DNA of 64,000 nucleotides from Pedobacter montanisoli (lineage in GTDB: Bacteria > Bacteroidota > Bacteroidia > Sphingobacteriales > Sphingobacteriaceae). The position numbers and the translations under genes are program-made. Position 1 is the first letter of the stretch, and every line of letters begins with the position of its first letter. This document shows, one piece after another, positions 36,729 to 48,565 of the stretch. The notes under the pieces were generated by a model that had not been told where the DNA came from, ran no database searches, and worked only from the letters and a program-made list of their open reading frames with translations. The DNA lies in assembly GCF_022809115.1 (NCBI RefSeq), contig NZ_JALGBH010000001.1, positions 868,001 through 932,000 on the forward strand, in the 5' to 3' direction.

Positions 36729-37688
36729 ATGAAAATTATTGTTTTTGCCAACCATCTTGCTGTTTTGCCCGCATTGGATCATTTTCAAAAATCGGGCTGG
36801 TTGCAGGCTGTAGTTTCTACAGATAAATTGCAGGGACCAAATTTTCAAATCAGAGATTATTGTGATCGGACAAATATTCCCTTTTATCAGGTAAGCAAAA
36901 AACAACTGAACGAAGATTTAGCCCATAAAATAGATTTGCAACAAGCAGATTTGGCTATCATGTTTGGTTTTTCTTACCGCATACCCGAGAAAATATTCAG
37001 TACGCCCAAGCTGGGTTTTTATAATGTACACTTTAGCTTGTTGCCTGCTTACAAAGGACCTGACCCTATATTCTGGCAGATTAAAAATGGTGAAACCACT
37101 GGCGGAATTTCCATTCATAAAGTGAATGCGGCATTTGATGAAGGCGAAGTGCTAATGCAACAGCAAATCTCTTTTATACCCGGCGAAAATTGGGGTATCT
37201 GTAATAGTCGTTATGCTGCTGTAGCACAGAATATGCTGATACAATTTACCCAAAATCTGTATAATGGAAATGAATTACCTGAGGTACAAACACAGCAAAC
37301 CTCAACCTATTATAAAATGCCCGAAAGGCAAGACCTTACCATAGATTGGGAACACATGAGCGCTGGGGAAATAGAAAATCTGATAAACGCAGCAAATCCA
37401 TGCTATGGAGGGGCAATTACTTATTTAAACCATCAGCCGGTAAGCATTTTGGAGGTTACGCCTGCTAATTTATCCTCAAACGGAGAATATAAATCAGGAA
37501 TAATTGTTTACAGCCAGCCAGATAGCGGAATTTTTGTGGGCTGCAAGCAGGATGAGTATTTAAGAATTAACATAGTGCAAACAGCAGATGGCGTATTATC
37601 GGGATTTAAGCTGGCCGCTTTAGGTTTGCAGACAGGGCAAAGTTTTGAAACAATGGTAGTTAGTATACCTGAAACCACTTTAACATAA
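36729..37688 (+). CDS. methionyl-tRNA formyltransferase-like formyltransferase
   Basis: 319 residues. The formyl-tetrahydrofolate fold is intact: N99-V-H101 (FYNVHFSLLPAYKGPDP) and D137 (AAFDEGEVL), the catalytic Asn-His-Asp set. A C-terminal domain (LTIDWEHMSAGEIENLINAANPCYGGA) resembles that of Fmt. It is shorter than, and distant from, housekeeping Fmt, and its context is not translational, so an amine on a sugar, peptide or small molecule is a more likely acceptor (inference). It lies 29 bases after the first methyltransferase and 14 before the tail-collar genes. Confidence 0.8.
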   Translation: MKIIVFANHLAVLPALDHFQKSGWLQAVVSTDKLQGPNFQIRDYCDRTNIPFYQVSKKQLNEDLAHKIDLQQADLAIMFGFSYRIPEKIFSTPKLGFYNVHFSLLPAYKGPDPIFWQIKNGETTGGISIHKVNAAFDEGEVLMQQQISFIPGENWGICNSRYAAVAQNMLIQFTQNLYNGNELPEVQTQQTSTYYKMPERQDLTIDWEHMSAGEIENLINAANPCYGGAITYLNHQPVSILEVTPANLSSNGEYKSGIIVYSQPDSGIFVGCKQDEYLRINIVQTADGVLSGFKLAALGLQTGQSFETMVVSIPETTLT

Positions 37689-37702
37689 ATCACTAAACAT
37701 AT

Positions 37703-38314
37703 ATGGAAACATTTTATTCATCAATTATCTTATGGCCTTTAAATTGGGCGCCTGCAGGGTATTTGCTCTGTCAGGGACAGGAGTTGCTGGTTAATCAATA
37801 TCCCGCACTCTATTCGCTCATTGGGCAAACTTATGGTGGAAGTGGGCAAAGCACATTTAAATTGCCTGATCTGCGAACTTACATTCCTGTGGGAAAGGGA
37901 CAAATTCCGGGGTCTTTGAATTTAGATTTGGGAAAAACGACAGGAGAAGCTCAGCATACTTTAAATGTTAACGAAATGGCTTCACATTCGCATGCAGGAA
38001 ATATAGGCGGAGTAGTTACACTTGCAGTTAGCAATGCCAATGCCGAAGCATCAATTCCTACTGCGGGTAGTTCTATTTCAGTAGCAGGAACAAGCACAGG
38101 GGGAGTTTTTGCTCCAAGACAAAACTTTGTAATGTCTGACCCTGATACTACCCTAAACCTTGGGTCTATAGGTATAAGCACACAGGGTAGTGGTGTTACA
38201 GCTGTTAACGGTGCTACAGGAGGTTCGCAAGCTCATAACAATATGCAGCCCTATTTGGTGCTAAATGCAATTATTAGTATTGACGGGCCAGTATATCCCT
38301 ACTTCAATGATTAA
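37703..38314 (+). CDS. tail-collar (MdpB-like) protein 1
   Basis: 203 residues. Phage tail-collar domain at the N-terminus (WAPAGYLLCQGQELLVNQYPALYSLIG, LPDLRTYIPVG), a variable Ala/Ser/Thr-rich middle, and the conserved C-terminal AHNNMQPYLVLNAI. This is the pattern of microcystin-dependent-protein-like (MdpB) bacterial proteins. There is no signal peptide. First of three tandem paralogues, with no phage structural genes nearby. Function unknown. Confidence 0.85.
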   Translation: METFYSSIILWPLNWAPAGYLLCQGQELLVNQYPALYSLIGQTYGGSGQSTFKLPDLRTYIPVGKGQIPGSLNLDLGKTTGEAQHTLNVNEMASHSHAGNIGGVVTLAVSNANAEASIPTAGSSISVAGTSTGGVFAPRQNFVMSDPDTTLNLGSIGISTQGSGVTAVNGATGGSQAHNNMQPYLVLNAIISIDGPVYPYFND

Positions 38315-38330
38315 CCTTAAAAATTAGAAA

Positions 38331-38939
38331 ATGATAGATGCATATGCAGGAGCCATTATATTATGGCCATTAAATAGAATACCAATGGACTGGCATCTTT
38401 GTGATGGCAGCTTATTAAATATTAATGAGTACCAGTTATTATACGCATTATTGGGAACAAGATACGGAGGCGATGGTAGGACAAATTTTGCCTTACCAGA
38501 TTTAAGAGGCCGTGTACCCATAGGTGCAGGACAGGGGCCGGGGCTTACTTCTCGTGTACTGGCACAGACTGGTGGTGAAGGAACACATACTTTAACCCTA
38601 GCAGAAATGCCTGCTCATATTCATACCGCTACTGCTCAGGGGGCTGCAAATGTAAAAGCAGTCCTTAATGTAAGTTCAGCGAATGCCTCGCAAACTGCTG
38701 CAACAGCCAATGCCACGCTGGCAATCGCAGGCTCAGGTTCAGGCAGATCATTCAGCCCAGTGTTAAAATATGGTAATAGTGCTCCTACAGTAATCCTGAA
38801 CAGTAAATCTGTAACCCTTTCTGGAGATTATATGAACACTGGAACAGGGAGTGGAGCAAGCCATAACAATGTGCAGCCTTCTTTTGCACTTAACTTTATT
38901 ATATGCACAAACGGACTTTACCCGGATTTTAATCAATAA
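38331..38939 (+). CDS. tail-collar (MdpB-like) protein 2
   Basis: 202 residues, paralogous to its neighbours throughout: IPMDWHLCDGSLLNINEYQ, LPDLRGRVPIGAG, an Ala-rich middle with GSGSGRSFSP, and SHNNVQPSFALNFI. It begins 17 bases after the first copy stops, so it is co-transcribed. The divergence between copies suggests an old triplication or a hetero-oligomer of three kinds of subunit. Confidence 0.85.
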   Translation: MIDAYAGAIILWPLNRIPMDWHLCDGSLLNINEYQLLYALLGTRYGGDGRTNFALPDLRGRVPIGAGQGPGLTSRVLAQTGGEGTHTLTLAEMPAHIHTATAQGAANVKAVLNVSSANASQTAATANATLAIAGSGSGRSFSPVLKYGNSAPTVILNSKSVTLSGDYMNTGTGSGASHNNVQPSFALNFIICTNGLYPDFNQ

Positions 38940-38958
38940 TTAAAAAGAAAAAGATATT

Positions 38959-39552
38959 ATGGAAGCTTTTATAGGTTCAATTATGCTATGGCCACTTGAA
39001 AATGTCCCTCGTGGTTGGCATGTTTGCGATGGGACAAGTTTACAAATAAGAAATTATCAGGCTTTATATTCGCTGATAGGTACAACTTATGGTGGAAATG
39101 CAAGTACTGATTTTAATTTGCCCGACCTTAGAGGGCGCGCTCCTCTTTTTGCAAACATGACTGTGCCGCAATTTCTACTTGCTACAAAAGGTGGAGAAGA
39201 AACACATGTTCTAACAAGTAATGAGATGCCTCAGCATACACATGCTGCAGGTGCAGTAACAAACCTATCTGCGCAGTTAAAAGTATCCGCACAAAATGCT
39301 TTACAACCGTTACCTGCACAGGGAGCAACTATTGCAACCAGTGGGGTAAATAACGCCGGAAGCTTTACTGCAGATGCAAACTATAACCAGGCAACCCCAA
39401 ATGTGGCTCTGAATGACCAATCTGTGGTAGTTCAGTCAGTGACTGCCTCAACGAGTATTGCTGGAGCATCTGCTCCGCATAACAATATGCAGCCCTATTT
39501 GGTTATGAACTATATCATTTGCTTAGTCGGACTTTATCCTCCCAGACCTTGA
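38959..39552 (+). CDS. tail-collar (MdpB-like) protein 3
   Basis: 197 residues; the third paralogue. VPRGWHVCDGTSLQIRNYQ, LPDLRGRAPLF, then PHNNMQPYLVMNYI. It begins 20 bases after the second copy and closes the cluster before a convergent terminator. The triplet gene order (1-2-3) with a methyltransferase beside it is the notable context. Confidence 0.85.
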   Translation: MEAFIGSIMLWPLENVPRGWHVCDGTSLQIRNYQALYSLIGTTYGGNASTDFNLPDLRGRAPLFANMTVPQFLLATKGGEETHVLTSNEMPQHTHAAGAVTNLSAQLKVSAQNALQPLPAQGATIATSGVNNAGSFTADANYNQATPNVALNDQSVVVQSVTASTSIAGASAPHNNMQPYLVMNYIICLVGLYPPRP

Positions 39553-39561
39553 TAGATGAAA

Positions 39562-39591
39562 AATACAGGGAAGATTAATCTTTCCTGTATT
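39562..39591. terminator. bidirectional terminator between tail-collar 3 and methyltransferase 2
   Basis: 14-bp stem (aatacagggaagat with atctttcctgtatt, one G-U pair) with a tight loop. It overlaps the stop codon region of the minus-strand methyltransferase. Confidence 0.65.
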
Positions 39592-40591
39592 CAATAGACC
39601 ATTGTGGAATGTGCTGAAAAGAATAATATAACCTGAAAGAACCGAATTGGTTCAAAGTATGGAAAGAACTGATGCAAACAGGATTGGTAATGGTAGATTG
39701 GGAACTGTGGATCACAACATGATCCCATACCTTTACAGTAGTAAACAGGCACAGATCGGGTACAGAAAAAGAAAGAGAAGAAGTGGTAAACCAGGGTGTA
39801 TAATGGATTTTTTCCTGTCCGCAATCAGAAAAATTATTGTTTAAATCTAAACTGAGAACAGATTTAGCAAGGACAACACGTTCTTTAAAAGATGTATTGG
39901 AAAGAATTAAATCGCTTTCATTGGAAATCTGAAGATTAGGCTCTGAATTAAAATCTGCATATAGCAAATCGATATTGATTTGTTCAGGTATGAGAATACC
40001 GTCTTTACAGATTTGCTTGGCCAGATTAGCCGTAATGGCAATTTGTGGCTCTCTATTCAAAGCTTCAAACATGGTTTCAGAGATGACCATATGAAGATTT
40101 TTAGCAGAGGGATAAGTGTAGGTAATGGCGTCTGTATGTAAAATTTCAGAAACGAAGGAATTGAAGCCCAGCTGACTAAATAAAGATTTAACGGATTTAA
40201 CTGACTGGCTGCTGATATCTAATAAAGTAAGGCTTAAGCTTGCTTGAGGAAGAAGGGAAAGTACAGGCAAAATAATAGTAGCAAAAGGCCCGGTACCGGC
40301 ATATAAAATATTTAATTGTTCATGAGGAAAGCGTTTAAAAAGTTCGAGAATAGCGAGGTAAGTTCCTTTGATAAAGCGTACAGTTCTGATGTGCTCCAGA
40401 GCACAGTTGGCCGCTTGTAAAGGAGATAAAGCAACCCCTCCTGTGAGGGTGGTTTCTTCATCACTATAACAGGTTTCAGGAAAAGTTAGGCTGTTTAGAA
40501 AGTCGGCATAAGCCTTTCCGGCATCGAACTCTTCGGCTTTCGTTTTAGCGTGAACAATAGAAGTAGCAATTTTAAAAAGAAAATTATTCAT
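39575..40591 (-). CDS. second PRMT-like SAM-dependent methyltransferase
   Basis: 338 residues. Motif I is YAGTGPFATI, post-I is LLDIS, and the segment S171-E172-T-M-x3-L-x2-E181 again has the double-E-loop spacing. It is paralogous along its length to 35722-36699 (for example EHIRTVRFIKGTYLAI against VLRTQRFCRGIYEAV). It faces the tail-collar genes, so the two methyltransferases bracket the cluster. Two divergent paralogues suggest two substrates or a heterodimer. Confidence 0.75.
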   Translation of the reverse strand: MNNFLFKIATSIVHAKTKAEEFDAGKAYADFLNSLTFPETCYSDEETTLTGGVALSPLQAANCALEHIRTVRFIKGTYLAILELFKRFPHEQLNILYAGTGPFATIILPVLSLLPQASLSLTLLDISSQSVKSVKSLFSQLGFNSFVSEILHTDAITYTYPSAKNLHMVISETMFEALNREPQIAITANLAKQICKDGILIPEQINIDLLYADFNSEPNLQISNESDLILSNTSFKERVVLAKSVLSLDLNNNFSDCGQEKIHYTPWFTTSSLSFSVPDLCLFTTVKVWDHVVIHSSQSTITNPVCISSFHTLNQFGSFRLYYSFQHIPQWSIEYRKD

Positions 40592-40662
40592 TTAAGCTCT
40601 AAGAAATTTTTGATAAAGTAATACTTTTAGGGCTGAAAAAGAAAAACAAACAAACTATTAAT

Positions 40663-43600
40663 ATGGTAAAACTTTACACAAGTTTATTTTTAGGAGTTTT
40701 CATAAGTTTACTGACCTTTACGGCACAGGCGCAAATCATAGAGGACTTCAGGAATATAGGTAATGGAACTCTCGTTAAAAGCTATCTAAACCCTAACACA
40801 TCAAGAAAATATACCTTTACAGGGCGATTGCATGGAACAATTTATCCAGGATTAGGTCATGGAGGAGATGATTATATTATTGATACTTACGATGATTGTT
40901 TAACTACAGTACCAGGAGCTATAGCTACATCTATAGGAAGTATTAAATTAAATGAGCCCGGTTATTTAAAAATACAGAGCTTATGGGTTTTTCCTTCGAA
41001 TAATTGCGAAACGGTTTCTAATTCAGGAGATATTGTATTTGTCGGTAAAAAATCTGGACAGATACAATATACTTTTACAGTGCTTGGCAGTACTCTGAAC
41101 AATGTTCAAGGTGTAGAAGAAGGATTTACGCTTATCAATTTTGCAAATTATTCAGCCGCTAATACTTTTGATATAGATGAACTGGAAATCCAGTTAAAAG
41201 GCAGTTTGGTTTATGCTGCATTGGATGATATTAAATATACTTTTAGCTCTCTTACACAGGCAACAAATATAAATTTTACCTCCACTCTGCAAGCGCAAAC
41301 AACGCTTGACTGGACAAATGGCACAGGAACATCGAGAGCTGTTTTCATGAAAGCAGCAGCAACAGGAAATCCTGCTTTAATTGATAATACTTCCTACACC
41401 GCGAATACTATATTTGGTTCGGGAACTCAGGTTGGATCATCAGGCTGGTATTGTGTTTATAATGGAACAGGTAGTTCTGTAACAGTCACTGGCTTAACGA
41501 GCAATACTACATACCGAGCAATGGTGGTAGAGTATAATGGAGCTTCAGGCTCACAAAAATATCAGGGAGTGTCGGGTACCAATAACCCTAATAATGTTAC
41601 TACCAGTGCTGTTGTTGCAACTCCTGCTATTACCACTTCAGTAACAATACTTTCGGTTTTTTCAACCTGTTCAGGAACGGCATCTGCACCACAATCTTTT
41701 ACGGTATCAGGCAGTGACTTAACCGCTAATTTAATAATAACAGCGCCTGGAGGTTTTGAGATATCAACATCATCAGCTGGTACTTATGGCTCTTCTATTA
41801 GTATGTTTCCAACGGGAGGTACAGTAAGCAATACCACCATATACATTCGTTTAAGAGCGGATATTATTGGCAGCCCTTCGGGTAATATCGCTGTAAGTTC
41901 TACCGGAGCAACCTCTAAAACTATAGCAGTTAGCGGTACTGCTAACATAACCCCGGCAACACCGTCTGCTTCAAGTAATAGTCCGGTAGTTTTGGGCACT
42001 ACACTTAATTTAAGTACACCTACTGTATCGGGAGCTACATATAGTTGGACTGGCCCTAATGCTTTTACTTCGAATGTACAAAACCCAAGTATTTCCAATA
42101 TAACAGCAGCATCAGCAGGTACCTATAGCGTAACTGTAACTGTGACTGGTTGTACCAGTGCAGCAGGTACAACGACTGTAGTTGTAAATGCGCCTTCTGG
42201 AATTACCCCAGATGCCAGCGGCATAGTAAGAGTTAAACAAAATGGAGCCGGAAGTAAAACCGGAGACAGCTGGACCAATGCTGCCGCCGAGCTGGCAGAC
42301 GCATTGAAAGTGGCCAAGACCAATACTGCCATTAAGGAAATCTGGGTAGCAGCCGGTACTTATAAACCCAAGTACAGCCCGCAGGATGGAGCAAATTTTG
42401 GAACCGACCAGGGTAGAGATAATACTTTCTTGCTGGTAAAAGATGTAAAGATATATGGTGGTTTTGCAGGGACAGAAAATACTTTGGCTGATAGAAATTT
42501 AAACCTTACAGCCAATGCCAGTATTTTGAGTGGAGACATAGATAATAATGACGCGGTTGACGGAACGATTGTGGGAAATAATGCTTACCACGTGGTAGTA
42601 AGTTCAGGCGATGCCGGAACAGCAACTTTAAATGGTTTTACCATAAAAGGAGGCTATGCAGATGGGGCAGGAAGCTTTCAGATAAGTGGAAATTCCATAG
42701 ATAAAAATTCTGGAGGTGGTATGTTGATTAATAATTCCAGCCCAGGACTAACCAATCTTACCATTACACAAAATAAAGCAGCCTACGGAGCAGGTATTTA
42801 TAATTTTTTCGCTAACTCTAAAATGGAATTTGTTAAGATAAGCTATAATGGAGGCGCTATTTATGGAGGAGGGATTACGAATATTCGTTCTAGTCCAAAA
42901 ATAATTAACTCCCTTATCAATAATAATAATACGTCTTTTAGAGGAGGTGCAATTTATAACATGTATGGTGAGGCAGCGCCTGAATTGACCAATGTAACAA
43001 TTACGGGTAATACAACCGGACCAACAGGATCAGCTATGGATAATGATGCCTCTAATGGAGTTACAGTTAAAAATAGCATTATCTGGGGCAATACTGGCAC
43101 CAATGGAATTGGAGGTAATGGAGCCACAGTTAACAACAGTATAGTGCAAGGTGTATATCCCGGGACAGCTATACTCAATGCAGACCCACAATTTACCAAT
43201 GCAGCAGCAGGCGACTATACGCTATCAGCTTCAAGTCCGGCTGTAAATAAAGGAAGCAATGCCTCGTTTACCGGATTAGATGCCAATACCAAAGACCTCG
43301 CAGGAAATGCCCGTGTGTATAAATATGCTAGTGCCGGTGTGATAGATATGGGTGCTTACGAGTTACAGGCCGATGCTGCAACAGCAATTACAACGGTAAC
43401 CGTACCTTCTAATGTAACTTATCGTATAGGACAACAATTAAGTTTTACCATAAAATTCAGTGGAAATGTAAATGTTACCACAACAGGAGGTATACCATTT
43501 TTAGCCTTAACGATTGGCTCAACTACACGATATGCAGCTTACGCATCAGGAAGCGGAACAACAGATCTGGTATTTACTTATACCATACAATCAGGAGATT

Positions 43601-46600
43601 TGGATGCGAATGGTATTGTAGTAGGAAACGCTATTGATTTAAATGGAGGAACCATAACAGACGTAGCATCTAACGCGGTGGTGCTGACATTAAATGGTGT
43701 AAGCTCAACTGCAGGGGTGCTTGTAGATGGCGTTGCACCTTCGGTAACCTCTATTGTCAGATCCTCAGGAAACCCGTCAGTAACTAAGCTTTCGCAGATT
43801 AGTTTCGATGTAAGCTTTTCAAAATCAGTAACTGGAGTGGATGCGGCGGATTTTACATTAACAACAACTGGAGGGGTTATGGGCGCTGCGGTTAGTTCAG
43901 TATCAGGAAGCGGTAGTGTTTATACTGTTACGGTAAGTACGGGAACTGGCGATGGAACCATTCGCCTCGATTTGAACAGTTCTCCAACGGGTATAAAAGA
44001 TAGCGCAGGTAATGATATCGCAGGCGGATATACAGCAGGCCAGAGTTATACCATAGACAAGACTGCACCTGTAATATCAGGTGTAACCAATAGTGGGGTA
44101 TACAATACCAATAAAACAATTACCTTTAATGAAGGTACCGCAACGCTGAACGGATCGGCGTTTACAAGTGGTACAACGGTAAGTGCCGAAGGTTTATATA
44201 CTTTGGTGGTAACCGATGCGGCAGGTAACTACACGACAATAGCTTTCACTATAGACAAGACAGCACCTATAGTATCAGGTGTAACTAATAGTGGTCTGTA
44301 CAACACTGATAAAACCATTAGCTTTAATGAAGGTACCGCAACATTGAACGGTTCGACTTTTTCAAGCGGTTCAGTAGTAAGTACAGAAGGAACTTACATT
44401 TTGGTAGTAACCGATGCGGCAGGTAATAAGACAACAGTAAGCTTTACTATCGATAAAACACCTCCAACTACCTATGTAACCTCTTTAAAACTGTCAGATG
44501 ACAGCGGCCCTTCTTCAACAGACTTTATCACAAATATCGCAGCCCAAACACTATCAGGGACCTTAAGTGCCAATTTACAAACCGGAGAGATAGTATATAT
44601 TTCACTGGACAATGGATCAACTTATGTAGCGGCAACAGTAGCTGTTGGTTCAAATACATTTTCTTTAAACGGGGTAACACTATCGGGCAGCAATACCTTA
44701 AAAGTATATGTAGGTGATCAGGCCGGTAACAAAGGAACAGAGCATGCTCAGGTTTATGTACTGGATACACAGGCACCGGCGGCACCGTCAACACCGGTAC
44801 TGACAGCAGCAAGCGATAGCGGTGTGTCTAATTCAGATCACCTTACCAATGTAACACAGCCTACTTTTACGGGTACGGCCGAACCAGGAACAACAGTAAC
44901 CTTGTATAGCGGATCTACCGTATTGGGTACCGGAATAGCAACAGGTGGAAACTGGATCATTACTTTAACATCGCCACTGGTCAATGGTACTTATAGCATT
45001 ACAGCAAAGGCAACCGATTTAGCAGACAATGTTAGTTCAGCTTCTTTGGCAATAGCGATTACAATAGATACCACGAAACCTTCAGTGGCTATTACCAGCA
45101 GTATATCTACCCTTAAAAAGGACGAAACGGCTACTATAACCTTTACTTTTAGTGAAGATCCGGGAGTTAGTTTCACTGCAGGAAGTATTACCGTTACAGG
45201 GGGTACAATATCGGGGATTTCAGGCATGGGTTTCTTACGTACAGCTACATTTACACCTAATGCGAATACAGATAACGGTGCCGCAAATATTATTGTTGCA
45301 GCAGGCGCTTATACCGATGCAGCAGGAAATGAAGGATCGAAAGGAGTTTTATCTCCCGATATTGCATACGATACCAAAGCACCGGCCGTACCAACGGGTT
45401 TAACCGCAATTTTTGATAACCAGCAGAGCGTGTTGAGCTGGACAGCCAATACAGAAGCAGACTTGGCATCATACAAAATTTATGGAGGTACAAGTACCAA
45501 CCCAACTAATTTATTAACTACGGTAACAAGTCCAACGGTTACTTACACGCACAGTGGACTGATCAATGGAACCACCTATTATTATCGGATAACAGCAGTA
45601 GATCAGGCTGGCAACGAAAGCACTTACAGTACAGAAGTAACGGCTATTCCAAAAGCATCGCAAACCATTACTTTTAATGCTCTTGCCGCTAAAACTTATG
45701 GCGATGCAGATTTTGATGCAGGAGCCACAACAACATCGGGCTTAACCATCAGTTACAGTTCTGATAACACAGCGGTAGCAACCATAGTTGCAGGTAAGGT
45801 ACATATTGTAGGAGCCGGAACCGCTAACATCTCAGCCAGTCAGGCAGGAAATAATTTCTACAAAGCTGCAGCCGATGAGGTACAGGTTTTAACCATAAAC
45901 AAAAAAACACTTACTGTTGCAGCTACAGCAGTTAACAAAGTGTACGATGGAAATACCAATGCGATGGTAAGTTTAAGCGATAACCGGGTAAACGGAGATG
46001 CATTGACTTTAACTTATGCCAACGCTACGTTTGATAATAAAAACGTGGGAAACAACAAATCAGTTGAAATAAGCGGTATCAGCATCAGCGGAACAGATGC
46101 AAATAACTATACCTTTAACACCACGGCATCGGCAACGGCCAGCATCACACCAAAAAACCTGACAGTTACCGCAACGGCAACAGATAAGGTGTATAACGGA
46201 AATACCAATGCAACGGTAAGCTTAAGCGATAACCGCATCAACGGTGACATATTGACTTTAACAAATACAAGCGCAACATTTAATAACAAAAATGTTGGAA
46301 CAAACAAAGCGGTAACGGTAAGCGGTATCAGCATCAGCGGAACGGATGCCGATAATTATACTTTCAATAGCACAGCATCAGCAACAGCAAATATCACGGC
46401 AAAAGCCCTAACGGTTACCGCAACGGCCACGGATAAAGAGTACGACGGAAATGCCAACGCTATAGTAGCTTTAAGTGATGACCGCGTAAATGGTGATATA
46501 CTGAGCTTGGCAAATACAAGCGCTGCGTTCGATAACAAAAACGTGGGCACCAATAAATCAGTGGAGGTATCAGGTATCAGTATTGGAGGAACAGATGCGG

Positions 46601-48411
46601 TGAATTATACCTTTAACACCACGGCATCGGCTACGGCTAACATTACCGCAAAAGCCTTAACGGTTACCGTTACAGCAAACAACAAAATTTACGATGGAAA
46701 TACCAATGCTATAGTAGCTTTAAGTGATAACCGTGTAAACGGAGATATACTGACCCTGGCAAATACCAATGCCACATTCAACAACAAGAATGTTGGTACA
46801 AATAAGCCGGTAAGCGTAAGCGGTATCAGCATCAGCGGAGCAGATGCTATAAACTATACCTTTAATACCACGGCATCGGCTACAGCAAACATTACCGCAA
46901 AAAACCTGACCATTACCGCAACAGCAACGGATAAGGTGTACGATGGAAATACCAATGCAACGGTAAGCTTAAGCGATAACCGTTTAACAGGCGATGTACT
47001 GACTTTAGCAAATACAGCAGCCACATTCGATAATAAGAACGTAGGAACCAACAAAGCGGTAAGTGTAAGCGGTATCAGTATTAGCGGTACAGATGCAGGA
47101 AACTACACATTCAATAATACTGCGGCTACAACAGCGGGTATCACTCCGGCTAAACTCAGCTATGTGGCCTCGCCGGCAACAAAAGTCTATGGAGATGCAA
47201 ACCCAACATTAACAGGAACGATTACAGGTTTTGCAACAGGAGACGACCAGGCCAATGCCACTACCGGAACCCCGAGCTTTGGCACAGTGGCCAACAATGC
47301 CAGCAGTACAGGCAGCTATGCGATTACCGGCAGCGGCCTAACGGCACAGAACTATACCTTAGAGCAGGCAACGGGCAATGCAGCGGCATTGACCATAACA
47401 GCCCGCCCGGTTACCATCAAGGCAGATGCGAAAGCCAAGACCTACGGAGATAACGATCCAGCATTAAGCTATCAGATTACATCTGGAAATCTGGTAAACG
47501 GAGATACCTTTACAGGTGCGCTGCTACGCGATAACGGACAGAATGCAGGTAGCTATACGATCAAACAGGGAACGGTTGCCCTGAGCAATAACTATAACCT
47601 GAGCTACCAACCGGCAAACCTGATAATCAATAAGGCATTGTTAACCGTTACAGCAAACAACAGCTCACGCTGCTACGGAACAAATAACCCGGCATTCAGT
47701 GTAAGCTACAGCGGGTTTAAATACAGCGACAATGAAAACGGCCTGACGACCAAACCAACAGTGAGTACCATCGCCAATGCAGGCAGTGTTGCTGGTAATT
47801 ACGAGCTGGTGCCATCCGGAGGCGCATCCGCCAACTATGATTTCAGCTATGTAAAAGGAACCTTGACGGTAAACCCATTACCGGTAAATACTATTGTGAG
47901 TGACAAAGGTACGAGCATCAGTAAAGGAGAAACAGCGGTACTTAGGGTAAACAGCGATAATGGAACAGGTTACAGCTGGACCACGGCGAATGGTATCATC
48001 AGCGGTCAGAGCAGTGCTGTGTTAACGGTACGTCCAATGGAAACCACTACCTATACCGTAACTGTAAAAAATGCTACGGGTTGTGAAAGCACCTCAACCA
48101 TCACTATAGAAGTAAAAGAAGACTACATGGTGCAGGCCGAGAATTTCATCACACCAAATGGCGATGGGGTAAACGATACCTGGGTAATCAAGAACATAGA
48201 TGCTTATCCAAACCATACGCTTTCAATCTATGACAGATCAGGAAAGGAACTGTACAAGGTACGAAACTACAAAAACGATTGGGACGGGACCTTTAACGGA
48301 TCACCGTTGGCCGAAGGAACGTATTACTATATTATCCGCTTCGACCAGAACCCAGCCAACCTCGGTGCTAAAGTTGCAAAAGGATTTATAACGATAGTAA
48401 GAAGTAAATAA
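40663..48411 (+). CDS. giant T9SS-secreted multidomain adhesin
   Basis: 2582 residues. A signal peptide (TAQAQ) is followed by beta domains and Ig-like units, a parallel beta-helix (about 520-900, rich in Asn/Gly, with [16 protein letters not shown]), Ig-like modules (about 910-1560), one fibronectin type III domain (about 1573-1665), a YDG-domain array (1750-2164, five repeats), three MBG-type domains (about 2165-2410, [10 protein letters not shown]), and a C-terminal T9SS type B sorting domain (about 2486-2582, [15 protein letters not shown]...). Exported by the type IX system and attached to the surface or released. PorP/SprF lies directly downstream. Probably an adhesin; ligand unknown. 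Confidence 0.9.
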   Translation: MVKLYTSLFLGVFISLLTFTAQAQIIEDFRNIGNGTLVKSYLNPNTSRKYTFTGRLHGTIYPGLGHGGDDYIIDTYDDCLTTVPGAIATSIGSIKLNEPGYLKIQSLWVFPSNNCETVSNSGDIVFVGKKSGQIQYTFTVLGSTLNNVQGVEEGFTLINFANYSAANTFDIDELEIQLKGSLVYAALDDIKYTFSSLTQATNINFTSTLQAQTTLDWTNGTGTSRAVFMKAAATGNPALIDNTSYTANTIFGSGTQVGSSGWYCVYNGTGSSVTVTGLTSNTTYRAMVVEYNGASGSQKYQGVSGTNNPNNVTTSAVVATPAITTSVTILSVFSTCSGTASAPQSFTVSGSDLTANLIITAPGGFEISTSSAGTYGSSISMFPTGGTVSNTTIYIRLRADIIGSPSGNIAVSSTGATSKTIAVSGTANITPATPSASSNSPVVLGTTLNLSTPTVSGATYSWTGPNAFTSNVQNPSISNITAASAGTYSVTVTVTGCTSAAGTTTVVVNAPSGITPDASGIVRVKQNGAGSKTGDSWTNAAAELADALKVAKTNTAIKEIWVAAGTYKPKYSPQDGANFGTDQGRDNTFLLVKDVKIYGGFAGTENTLADRNLNLTANASILSGDIDNNDAVDGTIVGNNAYHVVVSSGDAGTATLNGFTIKGGYADGAGSFQISGNSIDKNSGGGMLINNSSPGLTNLTITQNKAAYGAGIYNFFANSKMEFVKISYNGGAIYGGGITNIRSSPKIINSLINNNNTSFRGGAIYNMYGEAAPELTNVTITGNTTGPTGSAMDNDASNGVTVKNSIIWGNTGTNGIGGNGATVNNSIVQGVYPGTAILNADPQFTNAAAGDYTLSASSPAVNKGSNASFTGLDANTKDLAGNARVYKYASAGVIDMGAYELQADAATAITTVTVPSNVTYRIGQQLSFTIKFSGNVNVTTTGGIPFLALTIGSTTRYAAYASGSGTTDLVFTYTIQSGDLDANGIVVGNAIDLNGGTITDVASNAVVLTLNGVSSTAGVLVDGVAPSVTSIVRSSGNPSVTKLSQISFDVSFSKSVTGVDAADFTLTTTGGVMGAAVSSVSGSGSVYTVTVSTGTGDGTIRLDLNSSPTGIKDSAGNDIAGGYTAGQSYTIDKTAPVISGVTNSGVYNTNKTITFNEGTATLNGSAFTSGTTVSAEGLYTLVVTDAAGNYTTIAFTIDKTAPIVSGVTNSGLYNTDKTISFNEGTATLNGSTFSSGSVVSTEGTYILVVTDAAGNKTTVSFTIDKTPPTTYVTSLKLSDDSGPSSTDFITNIAAQTLSGTLSANLQTGEIVYISLDNGSTYVAATVAVGSNTFSLNGVTLSGSNTLKVYVGDQAGNKGTEHAQVYVLDTQAPAAPSTPVLTAASDSGVSNSDHLTNVTQPTFTGTAEPGTTVTLYSGSTVLGTGIATGGNWIITLTSPLVNGTYSITAKATDLADNVSSASLAIAITIDTTKPSVAITSSISTLKKDETATITFTFSEDPGVSFTAGSITVTGGTISGISGMGFLRTATFTPNANTDNGAANIIVAAGAYTDAAGNEGSKGVLSPDIAYDTKAPAVPTGLTAIFDNQQSVLSWTANTEADLASYKIYGGTSTNPTNLLTTVTSPTVTYTHSGLINGTTYYYRITAVDQAGNESTYSTEVTAIPKASQTITFNALAAKTYGDADFDAGATTTSGLTISYSSDNTAVATIVAGKVHIVGAGTANISASQAGNNFYKAAADEVQVLTINKKTLTVAATAVNKVYDGNTNAMVSLSDNRVNGDALTLTYANATFDNKNVGNNKSVEISGISISGTDANNYTFNTTASATASITPKNLTVTATATDKVYNGNTNATVSLSDNRINGDILTLTNTSATFNNKNVGTNKAVTVSGISISGTDADNYTFNSTASATANITAKALTVTATATDKEYDGNANAIVALSDDRVNGDILSLANTSAAFDNKNVGTNKSVEVSGISIGGTDAVNYTFNTTASATANITAKALTVTVTANNKIYDGNTNAIVALSDNRVNGDILTLANTNATFNNKNVGTNKPVSVSGISISGADAINYTFNTTASATANITAKNLTITATATDKVYDGNTNATVSLSDNRLTGDVLTLANTAATFDNKNVGTNKAVSVSGISISGTDAGNYTFNNTAATTAGITPAKLSYVASPATKVYGDANPTLTGTITGFATGDDQANATTGTPSFGTVANNASSTGSYAITGSGLTAQNYTLEQATGNAAALTITARPVTIKADAKAKTYGDNDPALSYQITSGNLVNGDTFTGALLRDNGQNAGSYTIKQGTVALSNNYNLSYQPANLIINKALLTVTANNSSRCYGTNNPAFSVSYSGFKYSDNENGLTTKPTVSTIANAGSVAGNYELVPSGGASANYDFSYVKGTLTVNPLPVNTIVSDKGTSISKGETAVLRVNSDNGTGYSWTTANGIISGQSSAVLTVRPMETTTYTVTVKNATGCESTSTITIEVKEDYMVQAENFITPNGDGVNDTWVIKNIDAYPNHTLSIYDRSGKELYKVRNYKNDWDGTFNGSPLAEGTYYYIIRFDQNPANLGAKVAKGFITIVRSK
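45910..47154 (+). repeat. five tandem 249-bp repeats (YDG domains)
   Basis: Units begin at 45910, 46159, 46408, 46657 and 46906, spaced exactly 249 bases (83 residues) apart. Each carries [18 protein letters not shown] and NKNVGTNK-like blocks. The DNA copies are similar but not identical, consistent with old duplication and some homogenisation. Confidence 0.92.
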
Positions 48412-48429
48412 AAAGTTAAAAAAAAGTAG

Positions 48430-48464
48430 AAACTCAGGTGTCTGTAAAAAAGATGCCTGAGTTT
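48430..48464 (+). terminator. terminator after the giant adhesin
   Basis: 13-bp stem (aaactcaggtgtc with gatgcctgagttt, two wobbles) 18 bases after the stop. The downstream T-run is short. Confidence 0.6.
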
Positions 48465-48565
48465 ATAACAAATGAGATATTAAGTTAATTAATAAATTTA
48501 TTTAGTAATTTTTAAATAAAAATTTACTTATTCAATATTTCAGATACCATACAAAGAAACAAAAG

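Noticed and set aside
37703-39552. Tail-collar genes as part of a prophage
   Set aside because: No capsid, portal, terminase, integrase or lysis genes lie around them; such proteins also occur as stand-alone bacterial genes.
41784-47054. Several minus-strand ORFs inside the giant adhesin
   Set aside because: Low-complexity, Val/Leu-rich translations opposite a repetitive coding sequence; shadows of the adhesin frame.
45910-47154. CRISPR-like or satellite repeat
   Set aside because: The units are 249 bases, all in one reading frame and coding for YDG domains; there are no spacers and no cas genes.
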